Below are positions 49,263 to 60,465 of a stretch of 64,000 nucleotides of DNA, one piece after another. Below the pieces are notes generated by a model. It worked only from the letters and a program-made list of their open reading frames with translations. It made no database searches and had not been told where the DNA came from. Numbering within the stretch: the first letter of the stretch is position 1; every line of letters starts with the position of its first letter. This stretch comes from Rubrivivax sp. GTDB lineage: Bacteria; Pseudomonadota; Gammaproteobacteria; Burkholderiales; Burkholderiaceae_C. The translations under genes and the position numbers were made by a program. The stretch is from positions 186,001 to 250,000 of the forward strand of contig JAHBZT010000002.1 in assembly GCA_019635315.1 (NCBI GenBank), read 5' to 3'.

Positions 49263-49724
49263 TCAGCGGTCCAGCCGCGCCAGCACGGCCTGCCACTCGG
49301 CCGGCGTGACCGGCGTGATCGACAGCCGGTTGCCGCGGCGCAGCACCTGCATCGTCGCCAGTTCCACCGCCGCGCGCATCTCGGCCAGCGGCAGCAGGCG
49401 GGTCTTGCGCTCCAGCGTCACGTCGATCTGCAGCCAGCGCGGCTGCTCGCGCGTGGACTTGGGGTCGAAGTAGGGGCTCGCCGGGTCGAACTGCGTCGCA
49501 TCGGGTTGCAGGTTGCCGGCCACGCGCGCCAGGCCGGCGATGCCGGGCTCGGCGCAGGACGAGTGGTAGAAGAGCACGCCGTCGCCGGGCTGCATCGCGT
49601 CGCGCATGAAGTTGCGGGCCTGGTAGTTGCGCACGCCGGTCCATGCCAGCGTGCGACGCGGCGCACGCGCGAGGTCGTCGATCGAGGCCTCGTCGGGCTC
49701 GCTCTTCATCAGCCAGTAGGCCAT
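49263..49724 (-). CDS. EVE-domain protein
   Basis: A 153-residue PUA-like EVE protein: MAYWLMKSEPDEASIDDLA, WTGVRNYQARNFMRDAMQPGDGVLFYHS and GIAGLARVAG are the standard motifs. The family binds modified nucleotides in DNA or RNA; Trp and Tyr residues of the pocket are kept. The cellular role of such stand-alone bacterial EVE proteins is not settled. It lies just downstream of the 6S RNA gene on the same strand and upstream of the TSUP permease. Confidence 0.92.
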   Translation of the reverse strand: MAYWLMKSEPDEASIDDLARAPRRTLAWTGVRNYQARNFMRDAMQPGDGVLFYHSSCAEPGIAGLARVAGNLQPDATQFDPASPYFDPKSTREQPRWLQIDVTLERKTRLLPLAEMRAAVELATMQVLRRGNRLSITPVTPAEWQAVLARLDR

Positions 49725-49755
49725 CGTCGGGGGCGCCGGCGGGCGCGGAAGATAA

Positions 49756-49936
49756 GGTGTCCGCCGTGAACCGTGGACCTCATTCCTGAACCCTCAGGGA
49801 AGTTCAGGTGGGCGAGGTCAGCCGGGCTTCGGGTTCATCTGACGCGAGACGATCGCACCAGCCCGGCAATGTTCCAAGCCCTGGCTCGATGAGCATCGGT
49901 TCAAGGAAACTATCAGCCCACGCGGACACGACGGAC
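49756..49936 (-). ncRNA. ssrS: 6S RNA
   Basis: On the minus strand, about 180 bases with the 6S architecture. The ends pair (GTGTCCGC at 49929-49922 with GCGGACAC near 49765-49758). A long imperfect rod follows, with GCCGGGCU/AGCCCGGC closing the central bubble arm. Near the 3' end CACCTGAAC...GGGTTCAGG forms a hairpin exactly as CACCUUGAAC...GGGUUCAAGG does in Escherichia coli 6S, and CCTTGAACCGATG parallels the 5' side. Its place directly downstream of zapA is the classic ssrS locus. TAGAAT at 49948-49943 is a good -10. 6S binds sigma-70 RNA polymerase in stationary phase. Confidence 0.87.
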
Positions 49937-50053
49937 GAGATCATTCTAGACCTCGGCGATGACCTTGCGGCGGGCAGCAGTGCACGGCGGCCGCAACGGT
50001 GATCGCTCTCGATCGGGCGCTGCGGCGGTGCCGTGCCCGGCGCCAGGCCGCGT

Positions 50054-50377
50054 TCAGAGCAGCTGGCCGTCGTCGCCCAGCGCCGCGTCGAGCTTGCGCA
50101 CCAGGGCGTCGATGCCGGCCGCGTCGGCCGGCTCCGCGGCGGACGCGGGGGCCGCGACGGCAGGGCCGCCGGCCGGCGCACGCTCGGCCAGCTGGTAGGC
50201 CAGGTTCAGCGCCGCCAGCACCGCGATGCGTTCGCGCGCCTTGACCTTGCCGGCGTCGCGGATCGCGGTCATCTCGCGGTCCACGGCCTGCACGGCGGCC
50301 TGCAGCAGCTGCTCGCCGCCGTCCGGGCAGGCGAGCACGTAGACCTGGCCGAGCAGCGATACCTCGAGCTGCTTCAC
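50054..50377 (-). CDS. zapA: cell division protein ZapA
   Basis: A 107-residue FtsZ-ring stabiliser. It starts MKQLEVSLLGQVYVLACPDGGEQLLQ and has the Zap helix VDREMTAIRDAGKVKARERIAVLAALNLAYQL, followed by a variable Ala/Pro-rich segment and a final short helix (IDALVRKLDAAL). Length and order are normal. Its ATG overlaps the stop of the ZapB-like gene (ATGA). The 6S RNA gene begins about 120 bases downstream. Confidence 0.95.
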   Translation of the reverse strand: MKQLEVSLLGQVYVLACPDGGEQLLQAAVQAVDREMTAIRDAGKVKARERIAVLAALNLAYQLAERAPAGGPAVAAPASAAEPADAAGIDALVRKLDAALGDDGQLL

Positions 50378-50610
50378 GCGCCGCGCTCCGCGTTGCCGCC
50401 GGTGCTTCCCTTGGGCGGCGTTTCCGGGGGCAGCCGCTCGATCAGCGCGTCGATGCGCGACCGCGCCGCGGCCAGCCGCGAGCGCAGGCTGTCGCGCTCG
50501 GCCGTCACGGCGGCCAGCTGCTGCTCGATCAGCGCGCTGGTGCGCTGCAGCTCCTGGTGGCGCAGCACCAGGCGGTCCACCCGTTCGGCGAGGTCTTGCA
50601 GCGTGGCCAT
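50374..50610 (-). CDS. ZapB-like short coiled-coil protein
   Basis: A 78-residue, almost fully helical protein: MATLQDLAERVDRLVLRHQ with heptads through LQRTSALIEQQLAAVTAERDSLRSRLAAARSRIDALIERL, then a Pro/Gly tail. Short coiled coils just before zapA are usually annotated ZapB or DUF904. ZapB layers on ZapA at the division ring, and the ATGA overlap with zapA supports that. A TACAAT box at 50633-50628, inside the end of nth, with GGGAG before the ATG gives the pair its own likely promoter. Confidence 0.8.
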   Translation of the reverse strand: MATLQDLAERVDRLVLRHQELQRTSALIEQQLAAVTAERDSLRSRLAAARSRIDALIERLPPETPPKGSTGGNAERGA

Positions 50611-50620
50611 GTCGCTCCCG

Positions 50621-51268
50621 TCAGGGCATTGTAGGAGCCGTCCCGGCGCGCCCGGCGTCGCAGAATGCACGCACCGCGCACTCGGCGCAGCGCGGCGATC
50701 GCGCGACGCAGACATAGCGGCCGTGCAGGATCAGCCAGTGGTGCGCGTCGACGCGCCAGCGCTCGGGCACGCGCTCGAGCAGCCGCTGCTCCACCTCCAG
50801 CGGCGTTCGCCCCGGCGCCAGCCCGGTGCGGTTGCCGACGCGGAAGATGTGCGTGTCCACCGCCATCGTCGGCTCGCCGAAGGCGACGTTGAGCACCACG
50901 TTGGCCGTCTTGCGGCCCACACCCGGCAGCGCCTCCAGCGCCGCGCGCGAACGCGGCACCTGGCCGCCATGCTGCTCGACGAGGATGCGGCAGGTCTGCA
51001 GCAGGTTCTTCGCCTTGGTGCGGAACAGGCCGATGGTGCGGATGAGGTCGGTCACGCGCGCCTCGCCCAGCGCGAGCATGCGCTGCGGCGTCGGCGCCAG
51101 CGCGAACAGGCGCTTCGTCGCCTTGTTGACACTGACGTCGGTGGCCTGCGCCGACAGCAGCACCGCGGCGAGCAGCTCGAACACGCTGCTGTACTCGAGC
51201 TCGCTGCGAGGTTCGGGGTTCGCGGCGGCCAGCGTCGCGAAGAAGGCTTCGATGTGTTCAGGCGTCAT
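50621..51268 (-). CDS. nth: endonuclease III
   Basis: Base-excision repair glycosylase/AP lyase for oxidised pyrimidines. The 215-residue protein has the helix-hairpin-helix [17 protein letters not shown] with the catalytic Lys near 122, the catalytic Asp in AVDTHIFRV near 140, and the C-terminal [4Fe-4S] motif C-x6-C-x2-C-x5-C ([17 protein letters not shown]), all intact. The ATG at 51268 overlaps the end of rsxB by 11 bases. rsxB-nth adjacency is familiar from other proteobacteria. Confidence 0.97.
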   Translation of the reverse strand: MTPEHIEAFFATLAAANPEPRSELEYSSVFELLAAVLLSAQATDVSVNKATKRLFALAPTPQRMLALGEARVTDLIRTIGLFRTKAKNLLQTCRILVEQHGGQVPRSRAALEALPGVGRKTANVVLNVAFGEPTMAVDTHIFRVGNRTGLAPGRTPLEVEQRLLERVPERWRVDAHHWLILHGRYVCVARSPRCAECAVRAFCDAGRAGTAPTMP

Positions 51269-51980
51269 CGACGGTCGGGGAGGGGGTCGCGTTCCCGAGG
51301 CTCTGCGCGGCGATGCGCGCGCGCACGCGCTGCAGCGCCGCGGCGACGACGGCGCGCTTGGCGTCCAGCACCGCGGGGTCGGTGTGGCGGCTCGCCGCCG
51401 CCAGGTCGGCCAGCTTGGCGGCGGCCTTGGCGGCGAGCCGCTCGTCGTTCTCCTGCCGCTCGCGTTCGACGCGCAGGCGGTGCCGGGCATAGCGCGAACG
51501 CGCCTCGGCGGCCTGCGCGGCGCTCCAGGCGGCCCAGCCGGTGGCCTTGCCGGTGACGGGCTGCATCGCGATGCAGTCCACCGGGCAGGCCGGCACGCAC
51601 AGTTCGCAGCCGGTGCACTGGGCGTCGATCACGGTGTGCATCAGCTTCGGCGCGCCGACGATGCAGTCCACCGGGCAGGCCTTGATGCACAGGGTGCAGC
51701 CTATGCACCAGGTTTCGTCGATGACGGCCAGCGCGCGCGGACCCTCGGCGCCGCAGTCGGGGTCCAGCGGCCGCGCGGTGCGGCCGGTCAGCGCCGCCAG
51801 GCGCTGCACGCCCTCGGCGCCGCCCGGCGGGCAGCGGTTGATGTCGGCGCGGCCGTCGGCGATGGCCTGGGCATAGCCGCGGCAGTCGGGGTAGCCGCAG
51901 CGCGTGCACTGCGTCTGCGGCAGCGCCGCGTCGAGGCGGTCGGCGAGGGCGGCGGTGGCGTCGGCGGCTGCGGCGGTCAC
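51258..51980 (-). CDS. rsxB: RnfB/RsxB-like iron-sulfur protein
   Basis: A 240-residue electron-transfer protein. The first cluster region is [19 protein letters not shown]...CPPGG (about 25-55). Two ferredoxin-type [4Fe-4S] motifs follow ([15 protein letters not shown] and [15 protein letters not shown], about 92-140). The last 80 residues are a charged Arg/Ala-rich helix not found in short RsxB. The N-terminal membrane anchor typical of RnfB is missing and no other rnf/rsx genes are present, so this is the stand-alone betaproteobacterial form. The GTG at 51980 is the only start that avoids phaZ. Confidence 0.88.
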   Translation of the reverse strand: MTAAAADATAALADRLDAALPQTQCTRCGYPDCRGYAQAIADGRADINRCPPGGAEGVQRLAALTGRTARPLDPDCGAEGPRALAVIDETWCIGCTLCIKACPVDCIVGAPKLMHTVIDAQCTGCELCVPACPVDCIAMQPVTGKATGWAAWSAAQAAEARSRYARHRLRVERERQENDERLAAKAAAKLADLAAASRHTDPAVLDAKRAVVAAALQRVRARIAAQSLGNATPSPTVDDA

Positions 51981-51987
51981 GCCGCGA

Positions 51988-53385
51988 TTATCGGGCGCGG
52001 GTTGCGCGCTTCGTTGCGCCGGCCTTCTTGATGCTGCCGTTCGTCCCGCTGCCCTTGGTCGGCTTCGCGCTCGCGCGCGCAGTCGTCCGCGTCGCGGCAC
52101 GCGGTCCGGGCTCGCCGATGGCCGTGCCCGCCATAGGCACCGTCTCGCGGTCGAAGCGCGCGATGAACTCGCGCAGGTGCGGATAGACCTGCTCGCGCCA
52201 GCGCCGGCCGGAGAAGATGCCGTAGTGGCCGGCGCCGAGCGCGTCGTAGTGGAACTGGCGCGACTTGGGCACGCCGGTGCACAGGTCGTGCGCGGCCCGC
52301 GTCTGGCCGGCGCCGGAGATGTCGTCGAGTTCGCCCTCGATCGTGAGCAGCGCGCTGGTCGTGATGTCCTGCGGCCGCACCGGCTCGCCCCGCACGACCC
52401 AGGTGCCGTTGACGAGCGCGAAGTCCTGGAACACGGTCTTGATGGTGTCCAGGTAGTACTCGGCCGGCATGTCCAGCACGGCGTTGTACTCGTCGTAGAA
52501 CTGGCGGTGCGCCTCGGCGCTCTCGCCGTCGCCGCGGATCAGGTCGCGGAAATAGTCGTAGTGGCTGGACAGGTGGCGGTCCGGGTTCATCGCCACGAAG
52601 CCGCTGTGCTGCAGGAAGCCGGGGTAGACACGGCGGCCGGCGCCTGGAAAGTTGGGCGGCACGCGGTGGATGACGTTGGTCTCGAACCAGCTGTGGCTCT
52701 TGTTGATGGCCAGGTTGTTGACCGCGGTCGGGCTGCGGCGGGCGTCGATGGGCCCGCCCATCATCGTCAGCGTGCGCGGCGTGGCCTCGCCGCGGCTGGC
52801 CATCAGCGACACTGCGGCGAGCACCGGCACCGTGGGCTGGCACACCGAGATCACATGGGCATTGGCGCCGACATGGCGGATGAACTCCTCGACATAGGCG
52901 ACATAGTCGTCGAGGTGGAACGGGCCCTCGCTGGCCGGCACCATGCGTGCGTCGGTCCAGTCGGTGATGAAGACCTTGTGGTCGTGCAGCAGGCTCTTGA
53001 CGGTGTCGCGCAGCAGCGTCGAATGGTGGCCCGACAGCGGCGCCACGACCAGCACCGTCGGCTGCGACTTCATGACCTCCAGCGCCTTCGGGTTGTCGGT
53101 GAAGCGCTTGAAGCGCAGCAGCCGGCAGAAGGGCTTCATGACCGCGACCTGCTCCTGCACCGCGACCTCGACGCCATTGACGGTGGCGCTGGTGATGCGG
53201 AACTCGGGCTTCTCGTACTCCTTGGCCAGCCGGTGCAGCAGGTCGAAGGCGGCCGAGTAGCGCTCCGACATCGGTACATGCGCGAACGGCGACAGCGGGT
53301 GGCTGTAGAGCTTGGCCGTCGCGCTGGCGAATTCCGAGAACGGCGACATCATCGCGCGCTGCGTCTCGTACAGCTGGTACAGCAT
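51988..53385 (-). CDS. phaZ: intracellular polyhydroxyalkanoate depolymerase
   Basis: Mobilises stored PHB granules inside the cell. The 465-residue protein matches the PhaZ1 family of Ralstonia: [16 protein letters not shown] start, [22 protein letters not shown], and the lipase-box-like [11 protein letters not shown] with the nucleophile Cys near 182. A later Asp in [11 protein letters not shown] and His in [12 protein letters not shown] complete the triad. The last 45 residues are a Lys/Arg/Thr/Ala-rich tail like phasin or histone-like DNA- or granule-binding tails, unusual in length. An operator of PhaR type lies about 70 bases upstream. Confidence 0.95.
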   Translation of the reverse strand: MLYQLYETQRAMMSPFSEFASATAKLYSHPLSPFAHVPMSERYSAAFDLLHRLAKEYEKPEFRITSATVNGVEVAVQEQVAVMKPFCRLLRFKRFTDNPKALEVMKSQPTVLVVAPLSGHHSTLLRDTVKSLLHDHKVFITDWTDARMVPASEGPFHLDDYVAYVEEFIRHVGANAHVISVCQPTVPVLAAVSLMASRGEATPRTLTMMGGPIDARRSPTAVNNLAINKSHSWFETNVIHRVPPNFPGAGRRVYPGFLQHSGFVAMNPDRHLSSHYDYFRDLIRGDGESAEAHRQFYDEYNAVLDMPAEYYLDTIKTVFQDFALVNGTWVVRGEPVRPQDITTSALLTIEGELDDISGAGQTRAAHDLCTGVPKSRQFHYDALGAGHYGIFSGRRWREQVYPHLREFIARFDRETVPMAGTAIGEPGPRAATRTTARASAKPTKGSGTNGSIKKAGATKRATRAR

Positions 53386-53454
53386 CCGGGCGTCTCCAGG
53401 TGGTGGCGCCGATCCGAACGGCCGGCCGCCATGTCATGCAATGTAACGCGATTC

Positions 53455-53471
53455 TTGCTGCAGTGCAGCAA
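53455..53471 (-). promoter_or_regulatory. PhaR-type operator upstream of phaZ
   Basis: A perfect 17-base palindrome, TTGCTGCAGTGCAGCAA, contains CTGC-N3-GCAG, the core recognised by PhaR/PhbF repressors that sense PHB. It lies about 70 bases upstream of the phaZ ATG, near a TACATT -10-like box. Repression released on PHB accumulation would suit a depolymerase; phaR is not in the window. Confidence 0.7.
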
Positions 53472-53562
53472 TCGCGCGGGGCGTGAATTCCCCACCCGGT
53501 GATGTTGCCCGCTGCGCGGGCACCGTGAATGCGCAATAACGCGGCCTGCAGCGGCCGATTTC

Positions 53563-53594
53563 GCCCCCGCTGTCGCCTGCGCGACAGCGGGGGC
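53563..53594. terminator. strong hairpin after the aminotransferase gene
   Basis: A perfect 14-base-pair stem (53563-53576 with 53581-53594) and 4-base loop begins 6 bases beyond the aminotransferase stop on the minus strand. There is no T-run, so it may rely on the stem alone or protect the 3' end. Confidence 0.6.
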
Positions 53595-53600
53595 GCGACT

Positions 53601-54815
53601 TCAGGCCGCGGCGCCGTCCTTCATCACGCGCGCCAGCGCCGCCGCCACGGCGTCGAGGTTGCGGCTGTTGATCGCCGCCACGCAGATGCGCCCGGAGTCG
53701 ACGCCGTAGACGCCGAATTCGCTGCGCAGGCGCTGCATCTGCGCCGCCGACAGGCCGGAGTAGCTGAACATGCCCTTCTGGCGAGTGATGTACGAGAGGT
53801 CGCCGCCCACGCCCGCGGCCTGCAGCCGCGCCACCAGCGCATGGCGCGTGGCGCGGATGCGCTCGCGCATGGCGGCGAGTTCCTCTTCCCACAGCGCACG
53901 CAGCGCCGGCGTCGTCAGCACCGTGGCGACGACCTGGGCGCCGAAGGTCGGCGGGTTGCTGTAGTTGGTGCGGATGACGATCTTGAGCTGGCTCAGCACG
54001 CGCGCCGCCTCGTCCTTGCTGGCGCAGACGACGCTCAGCGCGCCGACCCGTTCGCCGTACAGCGAGAAGCTCTTGGAGAACGAGGTCGAGACGAAGAAGT
54101 CGATGCCGCTGGCGAGGAACTGCCCGACCACCGCGCCGTCCTCGGCGATGCCTTCGCCGAAGCCCTGGTAGGCCATGTCCAGGAAGGGCACCAGGCCGCG
54201 TTCGGCGCAGGCGGCGACGACCTGCTGCCACTGCGCCGGCTCGAGGTCGCAACCGGTCGGGTTGTGGCAGCAGGCGTGCAGCACGACCACGGTGCCGGGC
54301 GCCGCGGCACGCAGCGCGGCCAACATGGCGGGAAAGCGCACGCCGCGGGTCGCCGCGTCGTAGTAGAGGTAGGTCGCGACCGCGAAGCCGGCGTTGGTGA
54401 ACAGCGCGCGGTGGTTCTCCCAGCTCGGGTCGCTGATCAGCACCGTCGCGCCCGGGTTCAGGCGGTGCAGGAAGTCGGCGCCGACCTTCAGGCCGCCGGT
54501 GCCGCCCAGCGCCTGCACGGTGGCGACGCGGTCCTCGCGCACCGCCGCGCTGTCGGCGCCGAAGACGAGACCCTGCACCGCACGGTCGTAGGCGGCGATG
54601 CCGTCGATCGGCAGGTAGCCCTTGGGCCGCGGCGACTGCAGCAGCTGCCGCTCCGCCTCGGCCACGCACTTCAGCACCGGCAGCTTGCCCTCGTCGTCGA
54701 AATAGACGCCGACGCCGAGGTTGACCTTGGCCGGGTTGGGGTCGGCGGCAAACTGCTCGTTGAGCCCGAGGATCGGGTCGCGCGGTGCCATCTCGACGGC
54801 GTTGAACAGGGACAT
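53601..54815 (-). CDS. tyrB: aromatic amino acid / aspartate aminotransferase
   Basis: A 404-residue class I PLP aminotransferase of the AspC/TyrB type: DPILGLNEQFAADPNPAKVNLGVGVY near 12-38, the substrate-arm LHACCHNPTGCDL, YQGFGEG, and the PLP-lysine in STSFSKSFSLYGERVG near 252, with the C-terminal YGVDSGRICVAAIN. All catalytic residues are visible. Preference between aspartate and aromatic substrates cannot be set from sequence alone. The ATG at 54815 is chosen. It is divergent from uvrB, and TAGAAT on the minus strand (54864-54859) is a likely -10. Confidence 0.9.
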   Translation of the reverse strand: MSLFNAVEMAPRDPILGLNEQFAADPNPAKVNLGVGVYFDDEGKLPVLKCVAEAERQLLQSPRPKGYLPIDGIAAYDRAVQGLVFGADSAAVREDRVATVQALGGTGGLKVGADFLHRLNPGATVLISDPSWENHRALFTNAGFAVATYLYYDAATRGVRFPAMLAALRAAAPGTVVVLHACCHNPTGCDLEPAQWQQVVAACAERGLVPFLDMAYQGFGEGIAEDGAVVGQFLASGIDFFVSTSFSKSFSLYGERVGALSVVCASKDEAARVLSQLKIVIRTNYSNPPTFGAQVVATVLTTPALRALWEEELAAMRERIRATRHALVARLQAAGVGGDLSYITRQKGMFSYSGLSAAQMQRLRSEFGVYGVDSGRICVAAINSRNLDAVAAALARVMKDGAAA

Positions 54816-54877
54816 GACAGGACTTTCCGAAGCTGAGGTACGCTGAGGGTTTGCCCGCATTCTAGGACCCGCCCCCG

Positions 54878-57036
<2,159 letters not shown>

Positions 57037-57037
<1 letters not shown>

Positions 57038-57624
57038 TGCGCCGGCTGCGCGACTGGATGCGGCGCGGGCGCGACAACGCCGGCGCGCCGGCCGGCCCGG
57101 GCGCCGCCGCGGACGCCGGCGCGCTGCGCGTGCTGATGGTCTGCACCGGCAACATCTGCCGCAGCCCCACGGCCGAGGTCGTGCTGCGCCACAAGTTGCG
57201 CCAGGCCGGGCTGCAGGGGCAGGTGCTGGTCGACTCCGCCGGCATCCAGGGCTCGCACGCCGGCGAGGCGCCGGACCCGCGCGCGATCCGCCACGCCGCG
57301 CTGCGCGGCTACGACCTCTCGGCGCTGCGTGCGCGGCCGCTGCAGGCCGAGGACTTCGAGCGCTTCCACTGGCTGCTCGGCATGGACGACACGCACCTGC
57401 GCTGGCTGCGCCGGCGCGCGCCCGACGGACATGGCGCGCGCATCGAGCTGCTGCTGGAACATGCGCTGCGCACCGCGGCCACCGAGGTGCCCGACCCGTA
57501 CTACGGGCCGCCCGAGGGCTTCGAGCAGGTGCTGGACCTGGTGGAGGACGCCTGCGACGGGCTGGTGCGGCGGCTGCAGGTCGAGCTGCCGGCCCGGGTG
57601 CCGCCGGCGCCGCCCTCGGCCTGA
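57037..57624 (+). CDS. low-molecular-weight protein-tyrosine phosphatase
   Basis: A 195-residue cytoplasmic phosphatase. The P-loop VCTGNICRSPTAE (C-x5-R, near 36-42) and the general-acid loop DPYYG near 150 are complete. About 30 extra residues, basic then Ala/Gly-rich, precede the core, and the C-terminal tail is Pro-rich. Such enzymes act on tyrosine kinases of exopolysaccharide export or on arsenate; no partner is in the window. It is translationally coupled to uvrB and lies 238 bases before iscR. Confidence 0.94.
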
Positions 57625-57730
57625 GCGGGCACCCGGTCCGGGCGGCGCCCGGGCCGCGCGGCAGGGGGGCGCGCCGTCGGCCGGGACCTGCAGCGCCATA
57701 CCCCGACTCCGCGTCGGAAGCGCGGCAATG

Positions 57731-57780
57731 CCGAGCAATTTGCTCGGCTTCCGCTATACTTGAGCAAATCGCTCGGGTTC
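57731..57780 (+). promoter_or_regulatory. isc operon promoter with two IscR-like dyads
   Basis: TATACT at 57755-57760 is a good -10. It is flanked by a near-perfect dyad CCGAGCAA-T-TTGCTCGG (57731-57747) in the -35 region and by GAGC-AAATC-GCTC (57762-57774) over the start point. Both share GAGC...GCTC arms, resembling IscR sites described for Burkholderiales. The leader to iscR is about 95 bases. Negative feedback by [2Fe-2S] IscR is the known model. Confidence 0.7.
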
Positions 57781-57862
57781 AGGGGTCGTCCCCGGTTCGC
57801 GAGCCGGCGCCCCGGGAACCCGGGCGCCTCCACCGCAGGCGCCTGGCGCCAGGAGAGACACG

Positions 57863-58396
57863 ATGCGACTGACTACCAAGGGCCGCTTTGCCGTCACGGC
57901 GATGATCGACCTCGCGCTGCGCGCCAATACCGGGCCGGTGGCGCTGGCCGCCATCAGCCAGCGCCAGCAAATCTCGCTGTCCTACCTGGAACAGCTGTTC
58001 GGCAAGCTGCGCCGCCACGAGCTGGTGGAAAGCACGCGCGGCCCCGGAGGTGGCTATTCGCTGGGCCGCGAGGCCGACCAGATCACGGTCGCCGACATCA
58101 TCGTCGCGGTCGACGAGCCGATCGACGCCACCGGCTGCGGCGGCAAGGAAAGCTGCATGGGCGAGGACAGCGGCAAGTGCATGACGCACGACCTCTGGGC
58201 CAGCCTGAATACCAAGATGATCGAGTACCTGGACTCGATCTCGCTGAAGAAGCTGGTCGACGACCAGCTCGCCAAGGGCGTGTCCATCGGCGAGGCGCCG
58301 GTCAAGCGCGCGATCTCGGCCACGCCGGTGGTCAAGCCGATCAAGGTGACGGCGCCGAACTCGGTGTTCGCGCTCGGCAATGCCCTGACCAAGTGA
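57863..58396 (+). CDS. iscR: Rrf2-family iron-sulfur regulator IscR
   Basis: A 177-residue transcription factor that holds a [2Fe-2S] cluster and represses the isc operon when clusters are abundant. The winged helix is [19 protein letters not shown]...[36 protein letters not shown]; the three cluster cysteines lie in [21 protein letters not shown] near 92-104. The C-terminal 50 residues, beyond the usual length, contain repeated Pro/Val/Lys sequence. It is the first gene of the isc operon, 52 bases before iscS, with a GGAGAG Shine-Dalgarno. Confidence 0.97.
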   Translation: MRLTTKGRFAVTAMIDLALRANTGPVALAAISQRQQISLSYLEQLFGKLRRHELVESTRGPGGGYSLGREADQITVADIIVAVDEPIDATGCGGKESCMGEDSGKCMTHDLWASLNTKMIEYLDSISLKKLVDDQLAKGVSIGEAPVKRAISATPVVKPIKVTAPNSVFALGNALTK

Positions 58397-58448
58397 GTCG
58401 CGGCCGCGTGCCGCCCGCCCAACCTGCCAGCCCTTCCGCCAGCCCGAC

Positions 58449-59663
58449 ATGACCCCGCATTTCCCGATCTACATGGACTACGGCGCGACGACGCCGGTGG
58501 ACCCGCGCGTCGTCGACAAGATGATTCCCTGGCTGCGCGAGCACTTCGGCAACCCTGCCAGCCGCAGCCACGCCTGGGGCTGGGAGGCCGAGGAGGCGGT
58601 GGAGAAGGCGCGCGCCCAGGTCGCGGCGCTGATCAACGCCGACCCGCGCGAGATCGTCTGGACCAGCGGCGCCACCGAGAGCAACAACCTGGCCCTCAAG
58701 GGCGCGGCGCATTTCTATGCCAGCCGCGGCAAGCACATCGTCACCGTGAAGACCGAGCACAAGGCGGTGCTGGACACCGTGCGCGAGCTCGAGCGCCAGG
58801 GCTTCGAGGCGAGCTACCTCGACGTGCAGGCCAACGGCCTGCTCGACCTGGACCGCTTCAAGGACGCGCTGCGCCCGGACACCGTGCTCGTCTCGGTGAT
58901 GATGGTCAACAACGAGATCGGCGTCATCCAGGACATCGCCGCCATCGGCGCGATCTGCCGCGAGCGCGGCATCGTCTTCCACGTCGATGCCGCGCAGGCC
59001 ACCGGCAAGGTGGCGATCGACCTCGCCACGCTGCCGGTCGACCTGATGAGCCTGGCCAGCCACAAGAGCTACGGGCCCAAGGGCATCGGCGCGCTGTACG
59101 TGCGGCGCAAGCCGCGCGTGCGGCTGGAGGCGCAGATGCACGGCGGCGGCCACGAGCGCGGCATGCGCAGCGGCACGCTGCCCACCCACCAGTGCGTGGG
59201 CATGGGCGAGGCCTTCGCGATCGCGCAGGCCGAGATGGGCACCGAGATCGAGCGCATCCGCATGTTGCAGCAGCGCCTGCTGGCCGGCATCTCGAAGATC
59301 GAACAGGTCTTCGTCAATGGCGACCTCGAGCGCCGCGTGCCGCACAACCTGAACGCCAGCTTCAACTTCGTCGAGGGCGAGAGCCTGATCATGGGCATCA
59401 AGGGCATTGCCGTCAGCAGCGGCAGTGCCTGCACCAGCGCCAGCCTGGAGCCCAGCTACGTGCTGCGCGCGCTGGGCCGCAGCGACGAGCTCGCGCACTC
59501 CAGCCTGCGCATGACCATCGGCCGCTTCACGACCGTCGAGGACATCGACTATGCGGTGGCGACGCTGCAGGACCGCGTGGCCAAGCTGCGCGAACTGTCG
59601 CCGCTGTGGGAGATGTACCAGGACGGCGTGGACCTCAGCACCATCCAGTGGGCTGCCCACTGA
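58449..59663 (+). CDS. iscS: cysteine desulfurase
   Basis: A 404-residue PLP enzyme that removes sulfur from cysteine and hands it as persulfide to IscU and other acceptors. [14 protein letters not shown] at the start, SGATESNN near 75, the PLP-lysine in [17 protein letters not shown] near 205 and the reactive Cys in [19 protein letters not shown] near 330 are all intact. It is the group I (housekeeping) type by length and by the short Cys loop. It is followed by iscU after 26 bases with AAGGAG. Confidence 0.98.
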   Translation: MTPHFPIYMDYGATTPVDPRVVDKMIPWLREHFGNPASRSHAWGWEAEEAVEKARAQVAALINADPREIVWTSGATESNNLALKGAAHFYASRGKHIVTVKTEHKAVLDTVRELERQGFEASYLDVQANGLLDLDRFKDALRPDTVLVSVMMVNNEIGVIQDIAAIGAICRERGIVFHVDAAQATGKVAIDLATLPVDLMSLASHKSYGPKGIGALYVRRKPRVRLEAQMHGGGHERGMRSGTLPTHQCVGMGEAFAIAQAEMGTEIERIRMLQQRLLAGISKIEQVFVNGDLERRVPHNLNASFNFVEGESLIMGIKGIAVSSGSACTSASLEPSYVLRALGRSDELAHSSLRMTIGRFTTVEDIDYAVATLQDRVAKLRELSPLWEMYQDGVDLSTIQWAAH

Positions 59664-59689
59664 GCAGCCAGGACCCAAGGAGTACGGAC

Positions 59690-60088
59690 ATGGCCTACAG
59701 CCAGAAAGTCGTCGATCACTACGAAAACCCGCGCAACGTCGGCAGCTTCGACAAGGGCGACGAGACGGTGGGCACCGGCATGGTCGGTGCACCGGCCTGC
59801 GGCGACGTGATGAAGCTGCAGATCAAGGTCGACCCGGCGACCGGGCTGATCCAGGACGCGCGCTTCAAGACCTACGGCTGCGGCTCGGCCATCGCGTCGA
59901 GCTCGCTCGTCACCGAATGGGTCAAGGGCAAGAGCCTGGACGAGGCGCTGACGATCAAGAACACGCAGATCGCCGAGGAGCTGGCGCTGCCGCCGGTCAA
60001 GATCCACTGCTCGATCCTGGCCGAGGACGCCATCAAGGCCGCGGTGCAGGACTACAAGGCCAAGCACGATGCCGGTCACGCTGACTGA
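59690..60088 (+). CDS. iscU: iron-sulfur cluster scaffold IscU
   Basis: A 132-residue scaffold. The three ligand cysteines are in [26 protein letters not shown] and [11 protein letters not shown]. The LPPVK motif recognised by HscA is present just before the third Cys ([10 protein letters not shown]), so it should work with hscB and hscA downstream. The stop lies inside iscA, which starts 20 bases earlier in another frame, so the two are tightly coupled. Confidence 0.98.
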   Translation: MAYSQKVVDHYENPRNVGSFDKGDETVGTGMVGAPACGDVMKLQIKVDPATGLIQDARFKTYGCGSAIASSSLVTEWVKGKSLDEALTIKNTQIAEELALPPVKIHCSILAEDAIKAAVQDYKAKHDAGHAD

Positions 60089-60392
60089 GGCGGCCGCGCG
60101 CCATGTCACGCGCTACCTGGCCCGCCGCGGCAAGGGCGTGGGCGTGCGCCTGGGCGTGAAGACCACCGGCTGCTCGGGCCTGGCCTACAAGCTGGAATAC
60201 GCCGACGAGGTGGCGCCCGAGGACCTGGTCTTCGAGGGCCACGGCGTGAAGGTGCTGGTCGACCCCAAGAGCCTGCCCTACATCGACGGCACCGAGCTGG
60301 ACTTCGTGCGCGAGGGCCTCAACGAGGGCTTCAAGTTCCACAACCCGCGCGAGAAGGACCGCTGCGGCTGCGGGGAGTCGTTCCGCGTCTGA
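60069..60392 (+). CDS. iscA: A-type iron-sulfur carrier IscA
   Basis: A 107-residue A-type carrier with the three conserved cysteines: one in [16 protein letters not shown] near 35 and two in the C-terminal RCGCGESF. It delivers clusters or iron to target proteins. The ATG lies within the last codons of iscU (20-base overlap). The next isc gene is not adjacent: a damaged acetyltransferase gene lies between iscA and hscB. Confidence 0.97.
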   Translation: MPVTLTEAAARHVTRYLARRGKGVGVRLGVKTTGCSGLAYKLEYADEVAPEDLVFEGHGVKVLVDPKSLPYIDGTELDFVREGLNEGFKFHNPREKDRCGCGESFRV

Positions 60393-60465
60393 ACCCCGCG
60401 CCCGCGGCCCGGCACGAGGCGCGGCGACCCGTCGCGCCTTCGTTTTTGCCCCGCCGCCATCGACC

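Noticed and set aside
54816-54877. Possible LexA box before uvrB
   Set aside because: No CTG-N10-CAG dyad with AT-rich centre is present; only two GCTGAGG direct repeats were seen.
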